A DNA stretch of 55,280 nucleotides from CBDCLY01 sp965218715 (lineage in GTDB: Bacteria > Bacteroidota > Bacteroidia > Flavobacteriales_E > Vicingaceae): contig CBDCLY010000032.1 in the NCBI GenBank assembly GCA_965218715.1, positions 1 to 55,280 of the forward strand. The letters are read 5' to 3'. Shown here in pieces: positions 1-7,742 of the stretch. A program made the translations under genes and the position numbers. Below the pieces are notes generated by a model. That model made no database searches. It saw only the letters and a program-made list of their open reading frames with translations, and was not told the origin of the DNA. The stretch's first letter is position 1. Each line of letters begins with the position of its first letter.

Positions 1-1215
1 TTCTGCATTGGCAATTTTGCTGAACCATTTCACTGCGTCAAATAAATGAGCGATGGCAATTGGTGAATTGAAATCATCATTCATTGCTGATTCTAACTTA
101 TTTTTCAACTCATCAACATCAATGCTGCTTGTTTCAGAATTCGCTTGCAAGTCCAACAGCATTTTTAATCCTTTTTCTAAACGAGCGAAGCCTTTTTCAG
201 CGGCTTTTAGGGCTGCATTAGAAAAATCCAAGGTGCTTCTGTAGTGAGATTGTAAGATGAAAAAACGAATGGTCATTGCAGAATAGGCTTGATCCAATTG
301 ATGGTTTTCGCCACTAAACAACTCATGACAAAAGATGCCATTGCCTAATGACTTTCCCATTTTCTGACCATTAATGGTGACCATGTTATTGTGCATCCAA
401 TAATTGGCAAATGATTTTCCTGTGCCAGCTTCAGCTTGGGCTATTTCACATTCATGGTGTGGAAAAGCATTTTCTAAACCTCCTCCATGAATGTCAAAAT
501 TTTCACCCAAGTATTTCTGGCTCATCACTGTACACTCGATATGCCATCCTGGATATCCCATTCCCCATGGAGAATTCCATTGCATCAAATGACTTTCATC
601 TGCTTTTTTCCAAAGGGCGAAATCCACTGCATTTCTTTTTTCAGATTGTGCAGCTAAACTTCTATTGGCAGCTCCTTCCATCATTTCTTCAACAGATCTG
701 CCAGAAAGTTTGCCATAATCATGGTCTTTATCGTATTGTTTAACATCAAAATAAACTGACCCGTTTACCGCATAGGCAAAGCCTTTTTTGATGAGAAATT
801 CTATACTTTCGATTTGTTCTGGAATGTGTCCTGAAGGGCGAGGATAAATGTCTGCTCTTAAAACATTAAGAGCATCCATGTCTCTAAAGTAATTGAACAT
901 GTAGCGCTCAACCACTGCCATTGGGTCTATCTTTTCTAAAATGGATTGTTTGGCAATTTTATCATCTCCCTCGTCAGCATCATCTGTCAAGTGACCAACA
1001 TCCGTTATGTTCTGGACGTATTTTACTTTGGGAAATTTATGTTTCAAGTAGCGGTAAACCAAGTCAAAAGAAACATAAGATTTAGCATGACCAAGATGTG
1101 CATCACCATAAACTGTTGGTCCGCATACATACATTCCTAACACATTGGGGTCAATGGCATGGAAAACTTCTTTTTTCCTACTTAGGGTGTTGTATACCTG
1201 CAAATCAGCGCTCAT
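1..1215 (-). CDS. cysS: cysteinyl-tRNA synthetase (C-terminus cut by window edge)
   Basis: Class I aminoacyl-tRNA synthetase that charges tRNA-Cys with cysteine in the cytoplasm. About 405 codons are visible, starting MSADLQVYNTLSRKKE. The N-terminal zinc/catalytic region reads MYVCGPTVYGDAHLGHAKS, with HLGH as the HIGH-type signature, and the GWHIECTVMSQ stretch and the KMGKSLGN form of the KMSKS loop follow in order. The family is usually near 490 residues, so roughly 85-90 C-terminal residues lie outside the window. The start at 1215 gives the usual N-terminus. The gene stands alone, 65 bases upstream of the stop of the next minus-strand gene. The identification is secure. Confidence 0.96.
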   Translation of the reverse strand, partial: MSADLQVYNTLSRKKEVFHAIDPNVLGMYVCGPTVYGDAHLGHAKSYVSFDLVYRYLKHKFPKVKYVQNITDVGHLTDDADEGDDKIAKQSILEKIDPMAVVERYMFNYFRDMDALNVLRADIYPRPSGHIPEQIESIEFLIKKGFAYAVNGSVYFDVKQYDKDHDYGKLSGRSVEEMMEGAANRSLAAQSEKRNAVDFALWKKADESHLMQWNSPWGMGYPGWHIECTVMSQKYLGENFDIHGGGLENAFPHHECEIAQAEAGTGKSFANYWMHNNMVTINGQKMGKSLGNGIFCHELFSGENHQLDQAYSAMTIRFFILQSHYRSTLDFSNAALKAAEKGFARLEKGLKMLLDLQANSETSSIDVDELKNKLESAMNDDFNSPIAIAHLFDAVKWFSKIANAE

Positions 1216-1280
1216 AATTGGGCATTAAATGGAATGCAAATTAAGGCATTTTTGCTCGATGTCTTGTGCTGAAAATTGAT

Positions 1281-2168
1281 TTATGGCTCGTCGATTACGC
1301 CATCTCCGATGTACTTTCCTTCCTTGAAGATCATGATCTGAACAAGCAGTCCATTACTGTCGTATTTGTATTGTTTCCCATCCATTAAACGATAGCGTTT
1401 GAAGGTGCCATCTTTTGCAATTTGTTTGTCTGGGTTAAACAATTTTCGATATCCATTGCCATCAAAAGTACCTTGATTCGGTTGCTCTGATTTAGAAGCG
1501 GTCACGTTCATTTCTTTTCCTTCAGAAATGGTCTTTTTCACGGGATCCTTAACGGGTGATTTCGCAGCATAAACTTCTATACTTGATTTGTCTATCACTC
1601 CACCACTAAAGTTTTTTACCGACATCAGATCACCGTTTTCATAGTACTCTTTCATCTCGCCTGCTTCTAAGCCTTCTTGCCAAGTGCCTTCTAGTCTTAA
1701 CTTGCCGTTTTCATGATAGTACTTTTGAACGCCAGTTCGCTTTCCTGTGGCTGAAAAAGCAAATTCTTGTGCTACTTTTCCATTGGGGTGAAACCGTTTA
1801 AAATTGCCTGTGTTTTTTGTTCTTGCCCAATTCCCTTCTTCTTCAATTTGTCCATTGTCGTAATACAAAACATAAGGGCCTTTTGGTCGACTGCTAACAT
1901 AAGTGATTTCGCTTTTAGGAGAACCTCCAGGATAAAATTTATCCCAAACTCCATTTTTTCTGCTGTTGTTGTATTCGCCTTGTTCAACCAATTCCCCTTG
2001 GGTATAACCATAATGACGCTTAGGGTCTGCTTTTATTCTCCACCAACCTTGGCGTTTTCTGTTTTGGTCAATCTTATTGATGGTGTCTCCTTCGAACATG
2101 TCATATGACTGAGCCTGACTAGGAAGGGCAAAGAGTACTGCAAGAATAATCAAGAAAAAAATCCTCAT
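1281..2168 (-). CDS. secreted YwqK/MORN-like repeat protein
   Basis: Protein of 295 residues with a signal peptide (MRIFFLIILAVLFALPSQAQS), so exported. The rest consists of short repeats of the form G-x-W-x-x-Y/F-x-x-G-x-x, for example WDKFYPGGSPKSE, YVLYYDNGQIEEEG, FKRFHPNGKVAQE and QKYYHENGKLRLEG. This is the pattern databases label 'YwqK family antitoxin', related to MORN repeats. No toxin partner is visible next to it, and in Bacteroidota such proteins are common without one, so I would not infer a toxin-antitoxin role. A much longer protein of the same type lies at 31644-33351. Function unknown; the repeats may form a beta surface that binds protein or envelope material. Confidence 0.75.
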   Translation of the reverse strand: MRIFFLIILAVLFALPSQAQSYDMFEGDTINKIDQNRKRQGWWRIKADPKRHYGYTQGELVEQGEYNNSRKNGVWDKFYPGGSPKSEITYVSSRPKGPYVLYYDNGQIEEEGNWARTKNTGNFKRFHPNGKVAQEFAFSATGKRTGVQKYYHENGKLRLEGTWQEGLEAGEMKEYYENGDLMSVKNFSGGVIDKSSIEVYAAKSPVKDPVKKTISEGKEMNVTASKSEQPNQGTFDGNGYRKLFNPDKQIAKDGTFKRYRLMDGKQYKYDSNGLLVQIMIFKEGKYIGDGVIDEP

Positions 2169-2199
2169 GAATCAAATTTGTCATTAAAAATACAAAAAT

Positions 2200-3132
2200 C
2201 TATTCAAGCTTTTGCGCTTTCAGTTGCTTAAGCATGTCGGCCGTCATCTTTTCAAGATTATATTTTAATTCCCAATCCCAATCTTCTGCTGCAAAGCTAT
2301 CATCAATTTTAGCTGGCCAAGTGGCTGCAATGGCTTGCCTAAAATCTGGTTCATAATTGATTTTAAAGTTGGGAAGATGTTTCTGTATGCTTTCAGCAAT
2401 CTCTGCAGGAGAAAAGGAAATGCCTGCTAAATTATAGCTGGATCGGATTTTAATGTTTTCTTTTGGCGCATGCATGATCTCAATAGTTGCTCTAATTGCA
2501 TCTTCCATGTACATCATTGGAAGTGCTGTGTCTTCTTCCAAAAAGCAAGTGTATTCTCCTTTTTCTAAGGCCTGGTGATAAATATCAACCGCATAATCTG
2601 TTGTTCCTCCACCTGGCAATGTCTTGTACCCAATTAAGCCTGGGTACCGAATGCTTCTTACATCTACATCAAATTGCTTGGCATAATATTCACACCAACG
2701 TTCGCCAGAAAGTTTACTGATGCCATAAACTGTAGTTGGCTCAGCTACCGTGTGTTGTGGGGTATCCATTCTTGGAGTAGTTGGACCAAAAACTGCAATT
2801 GAACTGGGCCAGAAAACTTTATCGATCACTTTGTCTTTTGCCAAATTGAGCACATGAAAAAGACTGTCCATGTTCAATTCCCAAGCAAATTCTATTTGTT
2901 TTTCAGCAGTAGCAGATAGCAATGCTGCAAGGTGATAGATCTCTTTGATCTGATACTGCTCAACCAAAGCATGCAAGCGCTCTTTGTCCAAGGCATTTAA
3001 CAATTCAAAAGGACCCTGATCTCCATATTCTCTTAAGTCACTTGCTAGCACTTTATCTTGTCCGTGCATGCTTCTCAACTGAGCAACCAATTCTTGTCCT
3101 ACTTGTCCGCCAGAACCAATAACTAAAATCAT
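2200..3132 (-). CDS. NAD-dependent epimerase/dehydratase, L-threonine 3-dehydrogenase-like
   Basis: Extended short-chain dehydrogenase of 310 residues. The Rossmann glycine motif is at the very N-terminus (MILVIGSGGQVGQELV), and the catalytic Tyr-x3-Lys is in TVYGISKLSGERW near residue 140. Length, the LRSIRYPGLIG-type core and the stretch GGGTTDYAVDIYHQALEKG match the SDR-type L-threonine 3-dehydrogenases of Flavobacteria, which oxidise threonine to 2-amino-3-oxobutyrate with NAD+. The enzyme is cytoplasmic. It is transcribed divergently from trhO, with a 120-base shared control region. A CAAATGTA at 3151-3158, read on the minus strand as TACATTTG, could be its -7 box. Substrate is inferred; a sugar-nucleotide epimerase is the alternative. 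Confidence 0.75.
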   Translation of the reverse strand: MILVIGSGGQVGQELVAQLRSMHGQDKVLASDLREYGDQGPFELLNALDKERLHALVEQYQIKEIYHLAALLSATAEKQIEFAWELNMDSLFHVLNLAKDKVIDKVFWPSSIAVFGPTTPRMDTPQHTVAEPTTVYGISKLSGERWCEYYAKQFDVDVRSIRYPGLIGYKTLPGGGTTDYAVDIYHQALEKGEYTCFLEEDTALPMMYMEDAIRATIEIMHAPKENIKIRSSYNLAGISFSPAEIAESIQKHLPNFKINYEPDFRQAIAATWPAKIDDSFAAEDWDWELKYNLEKMTADMLKQLKAQKLE

Positions 3133-3228
3133 ATCCTAATTTTTGTGTTTCAAATGTAGCAAATCATCCTTAGGGTTTAATCGCTTTATAAATTGATAAT
3201 TATCATTTTTTATGCTTTTCATGAATGC

Positions 3229-3236
3229 CTAACTTT
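3229..3236 (+). promoter_or_regulatory. candidate -7 box (TAACTTTG) for the trhO-hmgA-hpd operon
   Basis: TAACTTTG matches the Bacteroidota -7 consensus TAnnTTTG and ends 16 bases before the trhO ATG. I see no TTG at the expected distance upstream, so the -33 element is weak or absent. Confidence 0.4.
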
Positions 3237-3252
3237 GCAGTGAATATTCATT

Positions 3253-4293
3253 ATGGAACTGTTTAATAAATACGACAAACGAGTTTTAAAAGAGCAATTG
3301 ATGCAAGAGGATTTCAAGCGCATCACCTTGTCCTTTTACCGTTATGTAATTATTGATGAACCAGATACTTTAAGAGACGAGCTTTTTCTAGAATGGTCTG
3401 ATTTGAATGTTTTTGGAAGAACCTATTTGGCCAAAGAAGGCGTAAATGCTCAAATGAGTGTTCCAGAGAAGAATTGGGAAGAGTTTAAGACAAAGCTGAA
3501 TGAAAGAACCATCTTCGAAGACATGCCTTTAAAAATTGCTGTTGAAGATGATGGAAAATCCTTCTACAAATTGAAGGTGAAATTAAGGAACAAAATTGTT
3601 GCGGATGGATTGGATGATGGTAGCTTTGATGTTACCAATGTTGGAAATCATTTAAGTGCAAAAGAATTCAATGAAGCGCTTAAAGACCCAAACTCAATTA
3701 CTATCGACATGCGCAATCACTATGAAAGTGAGGTGGGTCATTTCGAAGGAGCTCTTTGTCCAGATGCAGATACCTTCCGAGAAGAACTTCCTCAAGTAGA
3801 AGAGATTTTAAAAGGGAAAGAAGATAAAAAGATTCTATTGTATTGCACGGGTGGCATCCGTTGTGAAAAGGCAAGTGCCTATTTGAAATCCAAAGGAATG
3901 GAAGATGTGAATCAATTGCATGGCGGGATAATCGATTATGTTCGACAAGTAAAAGCAGATGATTTAGAGAATAAATTCATTGGAAAGAATTTCGTTTTTG
4001 ATGAACGCTTGGGAGAAAGAATTTCAGAAGAAGTCATTAGCAAATGCCATCAATGTGGCGAAGCTTGCGACGAACACACCAATTGCAGCAATGATGATTG
4101 CCACCTGTTGTTCATCCAATGTGATTCTTGCAAAGAGAAATACGACGGTGCATGCACCCCAGAATGTCAAGAAATTGCCTTGCTTCCTATTGAAGAGCAA
4201 CGTAAATTGCGAAAGGGAAAAGAGAAAAAAGATGCCCACTCTGTTTATAAGAGTAGATTAAGACCCAACTTGAAAGAGATTTTAAAACCTTAA
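3253..4293 (+). CDS. trhO: rhodanese-domain tRNA uridine(34) hydroxylase, TrhO/UPF0176 family
   Basis: Protein of 346 residues. The N-terminal ferredoxin-like acylphosphatase-type domain is followed by a rhodanese domain with the signature ILLYCTGGIRCEKASAYL, putting the active cysteine at residue 198. A cysteine-rich C-terminal tail (CHQCGEACDEHTNC and CDSCKEKYDGACTPEC) is typical of the longer members and probably binds a metal. The family carries out the first step of 5-hydroxyuridine formation at position 34 of some tRNAs. It is the first gene of a plus-strand run, and only 3 bases separate its stop from hmgA. Pairing a tRNA hydroxylase with two aromatic dioxygenases is unexpected. Identification firm; the enzymatic role comes from family knowledge. 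Confidence 0.9.
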   Translation: MELFNKYDKRVLKEQLMQEDFKRITLSFYRYVIIDEPDTLRDELFLEWSDLNVFGRTYLAKEGVNAQMSVPEKNWEEFKTKLNERTIFEDMPLKIAVEDDGKSFYKLKVKLRNKIVADGLDDGSFDVTNVGNHLSAKEFNEALKDPNSITIDMRNHYESEVGHFEGALCPDADTFREELPQVEEILKGKEDKKILLYCTGGIRCEKASAYLKSKGMEDVNQLHGGIIDYVRQVKADDLENKFIGKNFVFDERLGERISEEVISKCHQCGEACDEHTNCSNDDCHLLFIQCDSCKEKYDGACTPECQEIALLPIEEQRKLRKGKEKKDAHSVYKSRLRPNLKEILKP

Positions 4294-4296
4294 GAA

Positions 4297-5454
4297 ATGC
4301 CATTTTACAAATCATTAGGAAAAATACCACATAAACGTCATACTACCTTTAAAAAGGAAGATGGCAGCCTGCACTACGAACAATTGTTCGGAACGGTAGG
4401 CTTTGATGGTATGTCAACTTTAATGTATCACCTGCATCGACCAACCATGGTAAAAGAATACTTGGGTTCTAAAGATGCACGACCAAAAGTAGCTGTAGAG
4501 AAAAATTTTAAATCAAGACGACTCATTGGTTTTGATGTGAAACCAAATGAAGACTATTTGGATAGTAGAGAGGCCATGCTTTGCAACAATGATGTCATTG
4601 TTGGATTGGCGGCTCCAAAACAATCGATGAAGGACTACTTCTATAAAAATACAGATGCAGATGAGGTCATTTTTATTCATAAGGGAAGCGGGAAATTGCG
4701 CACTTTTTTGGGCAATATCGACTTTAAGTATGGCGATTACTTAGTCATTCCCCGAGGCATGATTTACCAAATGGAATTTGATTCAGAAGAAAACAGGCAT
4801 TTGGTGGTTGAATCTTTCAGTCCGATATATACACCGAAACGATATCGCAATTGGTTCGGTCAATTATTAGAACATTCTCCATACTGCGAGCGAGACATGC
4901 GCGGACCAAGCGAATTGGAAACTCACGATGAAATGGGAGATTTCCTCATCAAAATTAAAAAAGAAGGAATCATCCACGACTATGTTTATGCTTCACATCC
5001 TTTTGATGTAGCAGGCTGGGACGGTTACAATTTTCCATATGCGTTCTCAATTCACGATTTTGAACCCATAACTGGACGAGTGCATCAACCACCACCAGTT
5101 CACCAAACATTTGAAGCGGCAGGATTTGTTATTTGTTCTTTTGTGCCAAGACTTTATGATTATCATCCCGAGTCAATTCCTTCTCCATATAATCATTCCA
5201 ATATCGACTCTGATGAGGTTCTGTATTATGTTGATGGCGATTTTATGAGTAGGAACGACATTGCACAAGGGCAAATTACATTGCATCAAGCAGGAATCCC
5301 GCATGGTCCTCACCCGGGAGCATACGAAAGAAGCATCGGACAAAAAGAAACAGAAGAGTTGGCGGTAATGGTAGATACCTTTAAACCATTACAAGTGACA
5401 GAGAATGCATTAAAGATTGACGATGGCAAGTATTACAAAAGCTGGATAGAATGA
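4297..5454 (+). CDS. hmgA: homogentisate 1,2-dioxygenase
   Basis: Fe(II) cupin dioxygenase of 385 residues that opens the ring of homogentisate to maleylacetoacetate, the second oxygenase step of tyrosine breakdown. Ligand-region motifs are present: YNHSNIDSDE with His300 and Glu307, and IPHGPHPGAYERSIGQ with His336 and His339. The N-terminal half has the cupin stretch DEVIFIHKGSGKLRTFLG. The size fits the shorter bacteroidetal form (the human enzyme is about 445). The gene starts 3 bases after trhO and overlaps the next gene by 4 bases (ATGA), so translation is probably coupled. The neighbouring 4-hydroxyphenylpyruvate dioxygenase produces its substrate. No fumarylacetoacetase is in view. 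Confidence 0.95.
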   Translation: MPFYKSLGKIPHKRHTTFKKEDGSLHYEQLFGTVGFDGMSTLMYHLHRPTMVKEYLGSKDARPKVAVEKNFKSRRLIGFDVKPNEDYLDSREAMLCNNDVIVGLAAPKQSMKDYFYKNTDADEVIFIHKGSGKLRTFLGNIDFKYGDYLVIPRGMIYQMEFDSEENRHLVVESFSPIYTPKRYRNWFGQLLEHSPYCERDMRGPSELETHDEMGDFLIKIKKEGIIHDYVYASHPFDVAGWDGYNFPYAFSIHDFEPITGRVHQPPPVHQTFEAAGFVICSFVPRLYDYHPESIPSPYNHSNIDSDEVLYYVDGDFMSRNDIAQGQITLHQAGIPHGPHPGAYERSIGQKETEELAVMVDTFKPLQVTENALKIDDGKYYKSWIE

Positions 5455-5885
5455 AAATAGCATTGGGATTAAGCATCGTTCTTTTCTTGGGCCTGAATTC
5501 TTTGAGTTTCGGACAAGAAGATCAATGGGAAGAAGTGGAAGCTGTATTGCTAAGTTGCAAGGATGGGGCAAGCAAGGAAGAAAGAAAAACCTGCACAGAT
5601 CAGGAGCTTCTGAAACTGCTGAAAAAAGAATGGCCGAATTTAAATGAGCAGGTGCCAGCAGGGAAATATTCCATACAGTACACTATATTTTCAACTGGCA
5701 AATACAAGGCAGATCGAATCATTCCTATGCCACAAAGGGCAAACAATTTAAAGGGAATGGATTTGTTGTTGGAAAAATTTGATGAAATTATTCAAGCTCA
5801 AGAATGGAAGCCCATCTTACCAGTAGGTGAGTTTGCAACAGGAGCTGGAAATTATTTAATAATAGAAACAAGCGAATTAGAATAA
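5451..5885 (+). CDS. small secreted protein, TonB-C-terminal-like
   Basis: Protein of 144 residues starting with a signal peptide (MKIALGLSIVLFLGLNSLSFGQ), so probably periplasmic. The body, with two cysteines in LLSCKDGASKEERKTCTDQ, then LLKLLKKEWPNLNEQVPAGK and YTIFSTGKYKADRIIP, resembles the C-terminal fold of energy-transducing TonB-like proteins common in Bacteroidota, including the conserved C-x(10)-C before the first helix and the later WKPILPVGE region. It lacks the N-terminal anchor and proline spacer of a real TonB, so it is unlikely to energise a transporter by itself. It overlaps hmgA by 4 bases and sits 16 bases before hpd. The fold is inferred from the residue pattern only, and the function is unknown. 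Confidence 0.55.
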   Translation: MKIALGLSIVLFLGLNSLSFGQEDQWEEVEAVLLSCKDGASKEERKTCTDQELLKLLKKEWPNLNEQVPAGKYSIQYTIFSTGKYKADRIIPMPQRANNLKGMDLLLEKFDEIIQAQEWKPILPVGEFATGAGNYLIIETSELE

Positions 5886-5901
5886 AATAAAAGGAGAATA
5901 C

Positions 5902-7065
5902 ATGGAAGCAAAAGAGATTAAATCTGTGAATTACGGATTGGAAAAAATATTTGAAGAGGCACAAGATTTTTTGCCGCTTTTAGGTACCGATTATGTAGAG
6001 TTTTATGTTGGCAATGCCAAGCAATCGGCACATTTTTATAAGACAGCATTTGGATTTCAATCCTATGCTTACAAAGGCTTAGAGACAGGAAGCAAGGACA
6101 CTGTTTCCTATGTTTTGAAACAAGATAAAATCAGACTGGTATTAACCACTCCATTGAATTCTAAGCATCCAATAAATGAGCACATTGTTAAACATGGTGA
6201 TGGCGTAAAAGTGATTGCTTTGTGGGTAGAAGATGCAAGAAAATCGTGGGAAGAAACCACCTCAAGAGGTGCCAAATCTTTCATGGAACCAACGGTAGAA
6301 AAAGATGAACACGGGGAAGTAGTTCGCGCTGGTATTTACACCTATGGCGAAACGGTTCACATGTTTGTAGAAAGAAAAAATTACAAGGGTAGCTTCTTGC
6401 CAGGATTTACAGAGTGGAAATCAGATTACAATCCAACAGCAACCGGTTTAAAATTCATAGATCACATGGTTGGTAATGTAGGCTGGGGAGAAATGAATAC
6501 TTGGGTGAAATGGTATGAGGATGTGATGGGATTTGTAAATTTCTTATCCTTTGACGATAAGCAAATCCATACCGATTATTCTGCTCTTATGAGTAAGGTG
6601 ATGAGCAATGGGAATGGAAGAATAAAGTTTCCAATAAATGAACCAGCCGAAGGAAAGAAAAGGTCTCAAATTGAAGAATACCTCGATTTCTATGAAGGTT
6701 CAGGAGTGCAACACATAGCTGTGGCAACAGATGATATCATTTCCACTGTAAGTGCATTGAGAAGCAGAGGAGTAGAGTTTTTATCCACACCTCCAGAAGA
6801 ATATTATCGAGCCGTGCCTGGCAGATTAGAAGAGCATAGCCATGAGTTGAGAGAAGACATTGAAACCCTCAAAGGATTGGGCATCATGATTGATGCTGAT
6901 GAAGAAGGCTACTTGTTGCAGATTTTCACCAAGCCGGTAGAGGACCGCCCGACCTTGTTTTTTGAAATCATTCAACGCATGGGAGCAAGGGGTTTTGGAG
7001 CAGGTAATTTTAAAGCCTTGTTCGAATCCATAGAACGGGAACAAGAGAAGAGAGGAACATTGTAG
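5902..7065 (+). CDS. hpd: 4-hydroxyphenylpyruvate dioxygenase
   Basis: Fe(II) dioxygenase of 387 residues, converting 4-hydroxyphenylpyruvate and O2 to homogentisate and CO2. Two VOC (glyoxalase-fold) halves are visible. The C-terminal one carries the metal triad: His188 in FIDHMVGNV, His271 in GVQHIAVATDDI and Glu355 in TLFFEIIQRMGARGFGAGNF, which also holds the C-terminal gating region. Length is typical. GGAGAA lies 9 bases before the ATG, one of the few Shine-Dalgarno-like sites here. It is the last gene of the trhO-hmgA-small protein-hpd run and is followed directly by a terminator at 7072-7099. Together with hmgA it gives the tyrosine-to-maleylacetoacetate segment of the pathway. Confidence 0.96.
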   Translation: MEAKEIKSVNYGLEKIFEEAQDFLPLLGTDYVEFYVGNAKQSAHFYKTAFGFQSYAYKGLETGSKDTVSYVLKQDKIRLVLTTPLNSKHPINEHIVKHGDGVKVIALWVEDARKSWEETTSRGAKSFMEPTVEKDEHGEVVRAGIYTYGETVHMFVERKNYKGSFLPGFTEWKSDYNPTATGLKFIDHMVGNVGWGEMNTWVKWYEDVMGFVNFLSFDDKQIHTDYSALMSKVMSNGNGRIKFPINEPAEGKKRSQIEEYLDFYEGSGVQHIAVATDDIISTVSALRSRGVEFLSTPPEEYYRAVPGRLEEHSHELREDIETLKGLGIMIDADEEGYLLQIFTKPVEDRPTLFFEIIQRMGARGFGAGNFKALFESIEREQEKRGTL

Positions 7066-7071
7066 AAAGAC

Positions 7072-7099
7072 AAGGGCGCTGAATTCAGCGCCTTTTTTT
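7072..7099 (+). terminator. rho-independent terminator after hpd
   Basis: Perfect self-complementary GGCGCTGAATTCAGCGCC (7075-7092), flanked by AAG and followed by seven T (7093-7099). It starts 7 bases after the hpd stop and closes the tyrosine operon. Confidence 0.9.
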
Positions 7100-7115
7100 G
7101 GCTTACATTTTATCT

Positions 7116-7253
7116 GGTTTTGCCTAGATTTCGACTCCGCTCAATCTGACAAAACGAAACATGAAGAAAATGACGTTGCGAGACAGAGCGGAGTCAAAGC
7201 ATCCACAGAGCAAGAGATAAGAAATAAATGAGTGTCAGGCTGAGCGGAGTCGA
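7116..7253 (+). repeat. left ~138-bp direct repeat of the GIY-YIG cassette
   Basis: Begins GGTTTTGCCTAGATTTCGAC. It holds one inverted copy of the core (TCGACTCCGCTCAATCTGAC, 7131-7150), then two direct copies with GAGCGGAGT at 7186 and 7242, exactly 56 bases apart. The same block recurs 490 bases downstream (7606-7742) with about a dozen substitutions and one 1-base indel. The direct copy next to the nuclease gene ends in a perfect small hairpin, GTCGA-AGCC-TCGAC (7249-7262). Confidence 0.9.
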
Positions 7254-7281
7254 AGCCTCGACACAAAACAAGCCCCAAGCC

Positions 7282-7617
7282 ATGAATAAAACGCATTACT
7301 ATTTTGTTTACCTACTCAAATGCGCTGATAGGTCGTATTACACTGGAGTAACAAATGATTTACAGAGAAGAATACAAGAGCACAAAGACGGAAGCAATCG
7401 GTCAGCCTATACGTATCATCGACGACCGCTCGAATTAGTATTTCATATCGAGTTTGAGAACATAAAAGAAGCCATAGCATTTGAGAAGAGAGTAAAAGGG
7501 TGGTCCCGTAAGAAGAAAGAAGCCTTAATAAATAAGGAATGGGATAGTTTGCCTAAACTTTCAGAATGTTTGAATAGTACTCATTTTAAAAACAATGGAA
7601 AGAAGGGTTTTGCCTAG
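7282..7617 (+). CDS. GIY-YIG nuclease superfamily protein embedded in repeats
   Basis: Small single-domain GIY-YIG protein of about 111 residues: YFVYLLKCADRSYYTGVTND carries the GIY-YIG strands (here VYLL...YYTG), LQRRIQEHKDG has the catalytic-region arginine, and the family's C-terminal signature KGWSRKKKEALINKEWDSL then LSECLN is intact. I place the start at the ATG at 7282 (MNKTHYYF). The frame is open back to 7228, but the extra residues MSVRLSGVEA are just translated repeat DNA. At the other end, the last codons and the TAG stop are supplied by the right direct repeat. The family resembles UvrC/SLX1-type nucleases and its cellular role is unknown. The position between duplicated repeats suggests a link with repeat movement, which is inference. 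Confidence 0.85.
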   Translation: MNKTHYYFVYLLKCADRSYYTGVTNDLQRRIQEHKDGSNRSAYTYHRRPLELVFHIEFENIKEAIAFEKRVKGWSRKKKEALINKEWDSLPKLSECLNSTHFKNNGKKGFA

Positions 7618-7742
7618 ATTTCGACTCCGCTCAATCTGACAAAACGAAACATGAAGAAAATGATGTTACGAGGAAGAGCGGAGTCGAAACATTCACAGAG
7701 CAAGAGATAAGAATTAATGGGTGTCAGGGTGAGCGGAGTAGA
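7606..7742 (+). repeat. right ~138-bp direct repeat of the GIY-YIG cassette
   Basis: Second copy of the block at 7116-7253, offset 490 bases. It again starts GGTTTTGCCTAGATTTCGAC and contains an inverted core (7621-7640) and two direct cores (7676 and 7731; spacing 55, because one base is missing near 7714). Its first bases encode the final residues and stop of the nuclease gene, so the gene end is fused to the repeat. Confidence 0.9.

Noticed and set aside
1281..2168. Toxin-antitoxin system because of the YwqK antitoxin label
   Set aside because: No toxin-like partner is adjacent, and the protein has a signal peptide.
7228..7281. Upstream extension of the GIY-YIG frame
   Set aside because: The extra residues are encoded by the repeat, and the conserved domain begins at the ATG at 7282.
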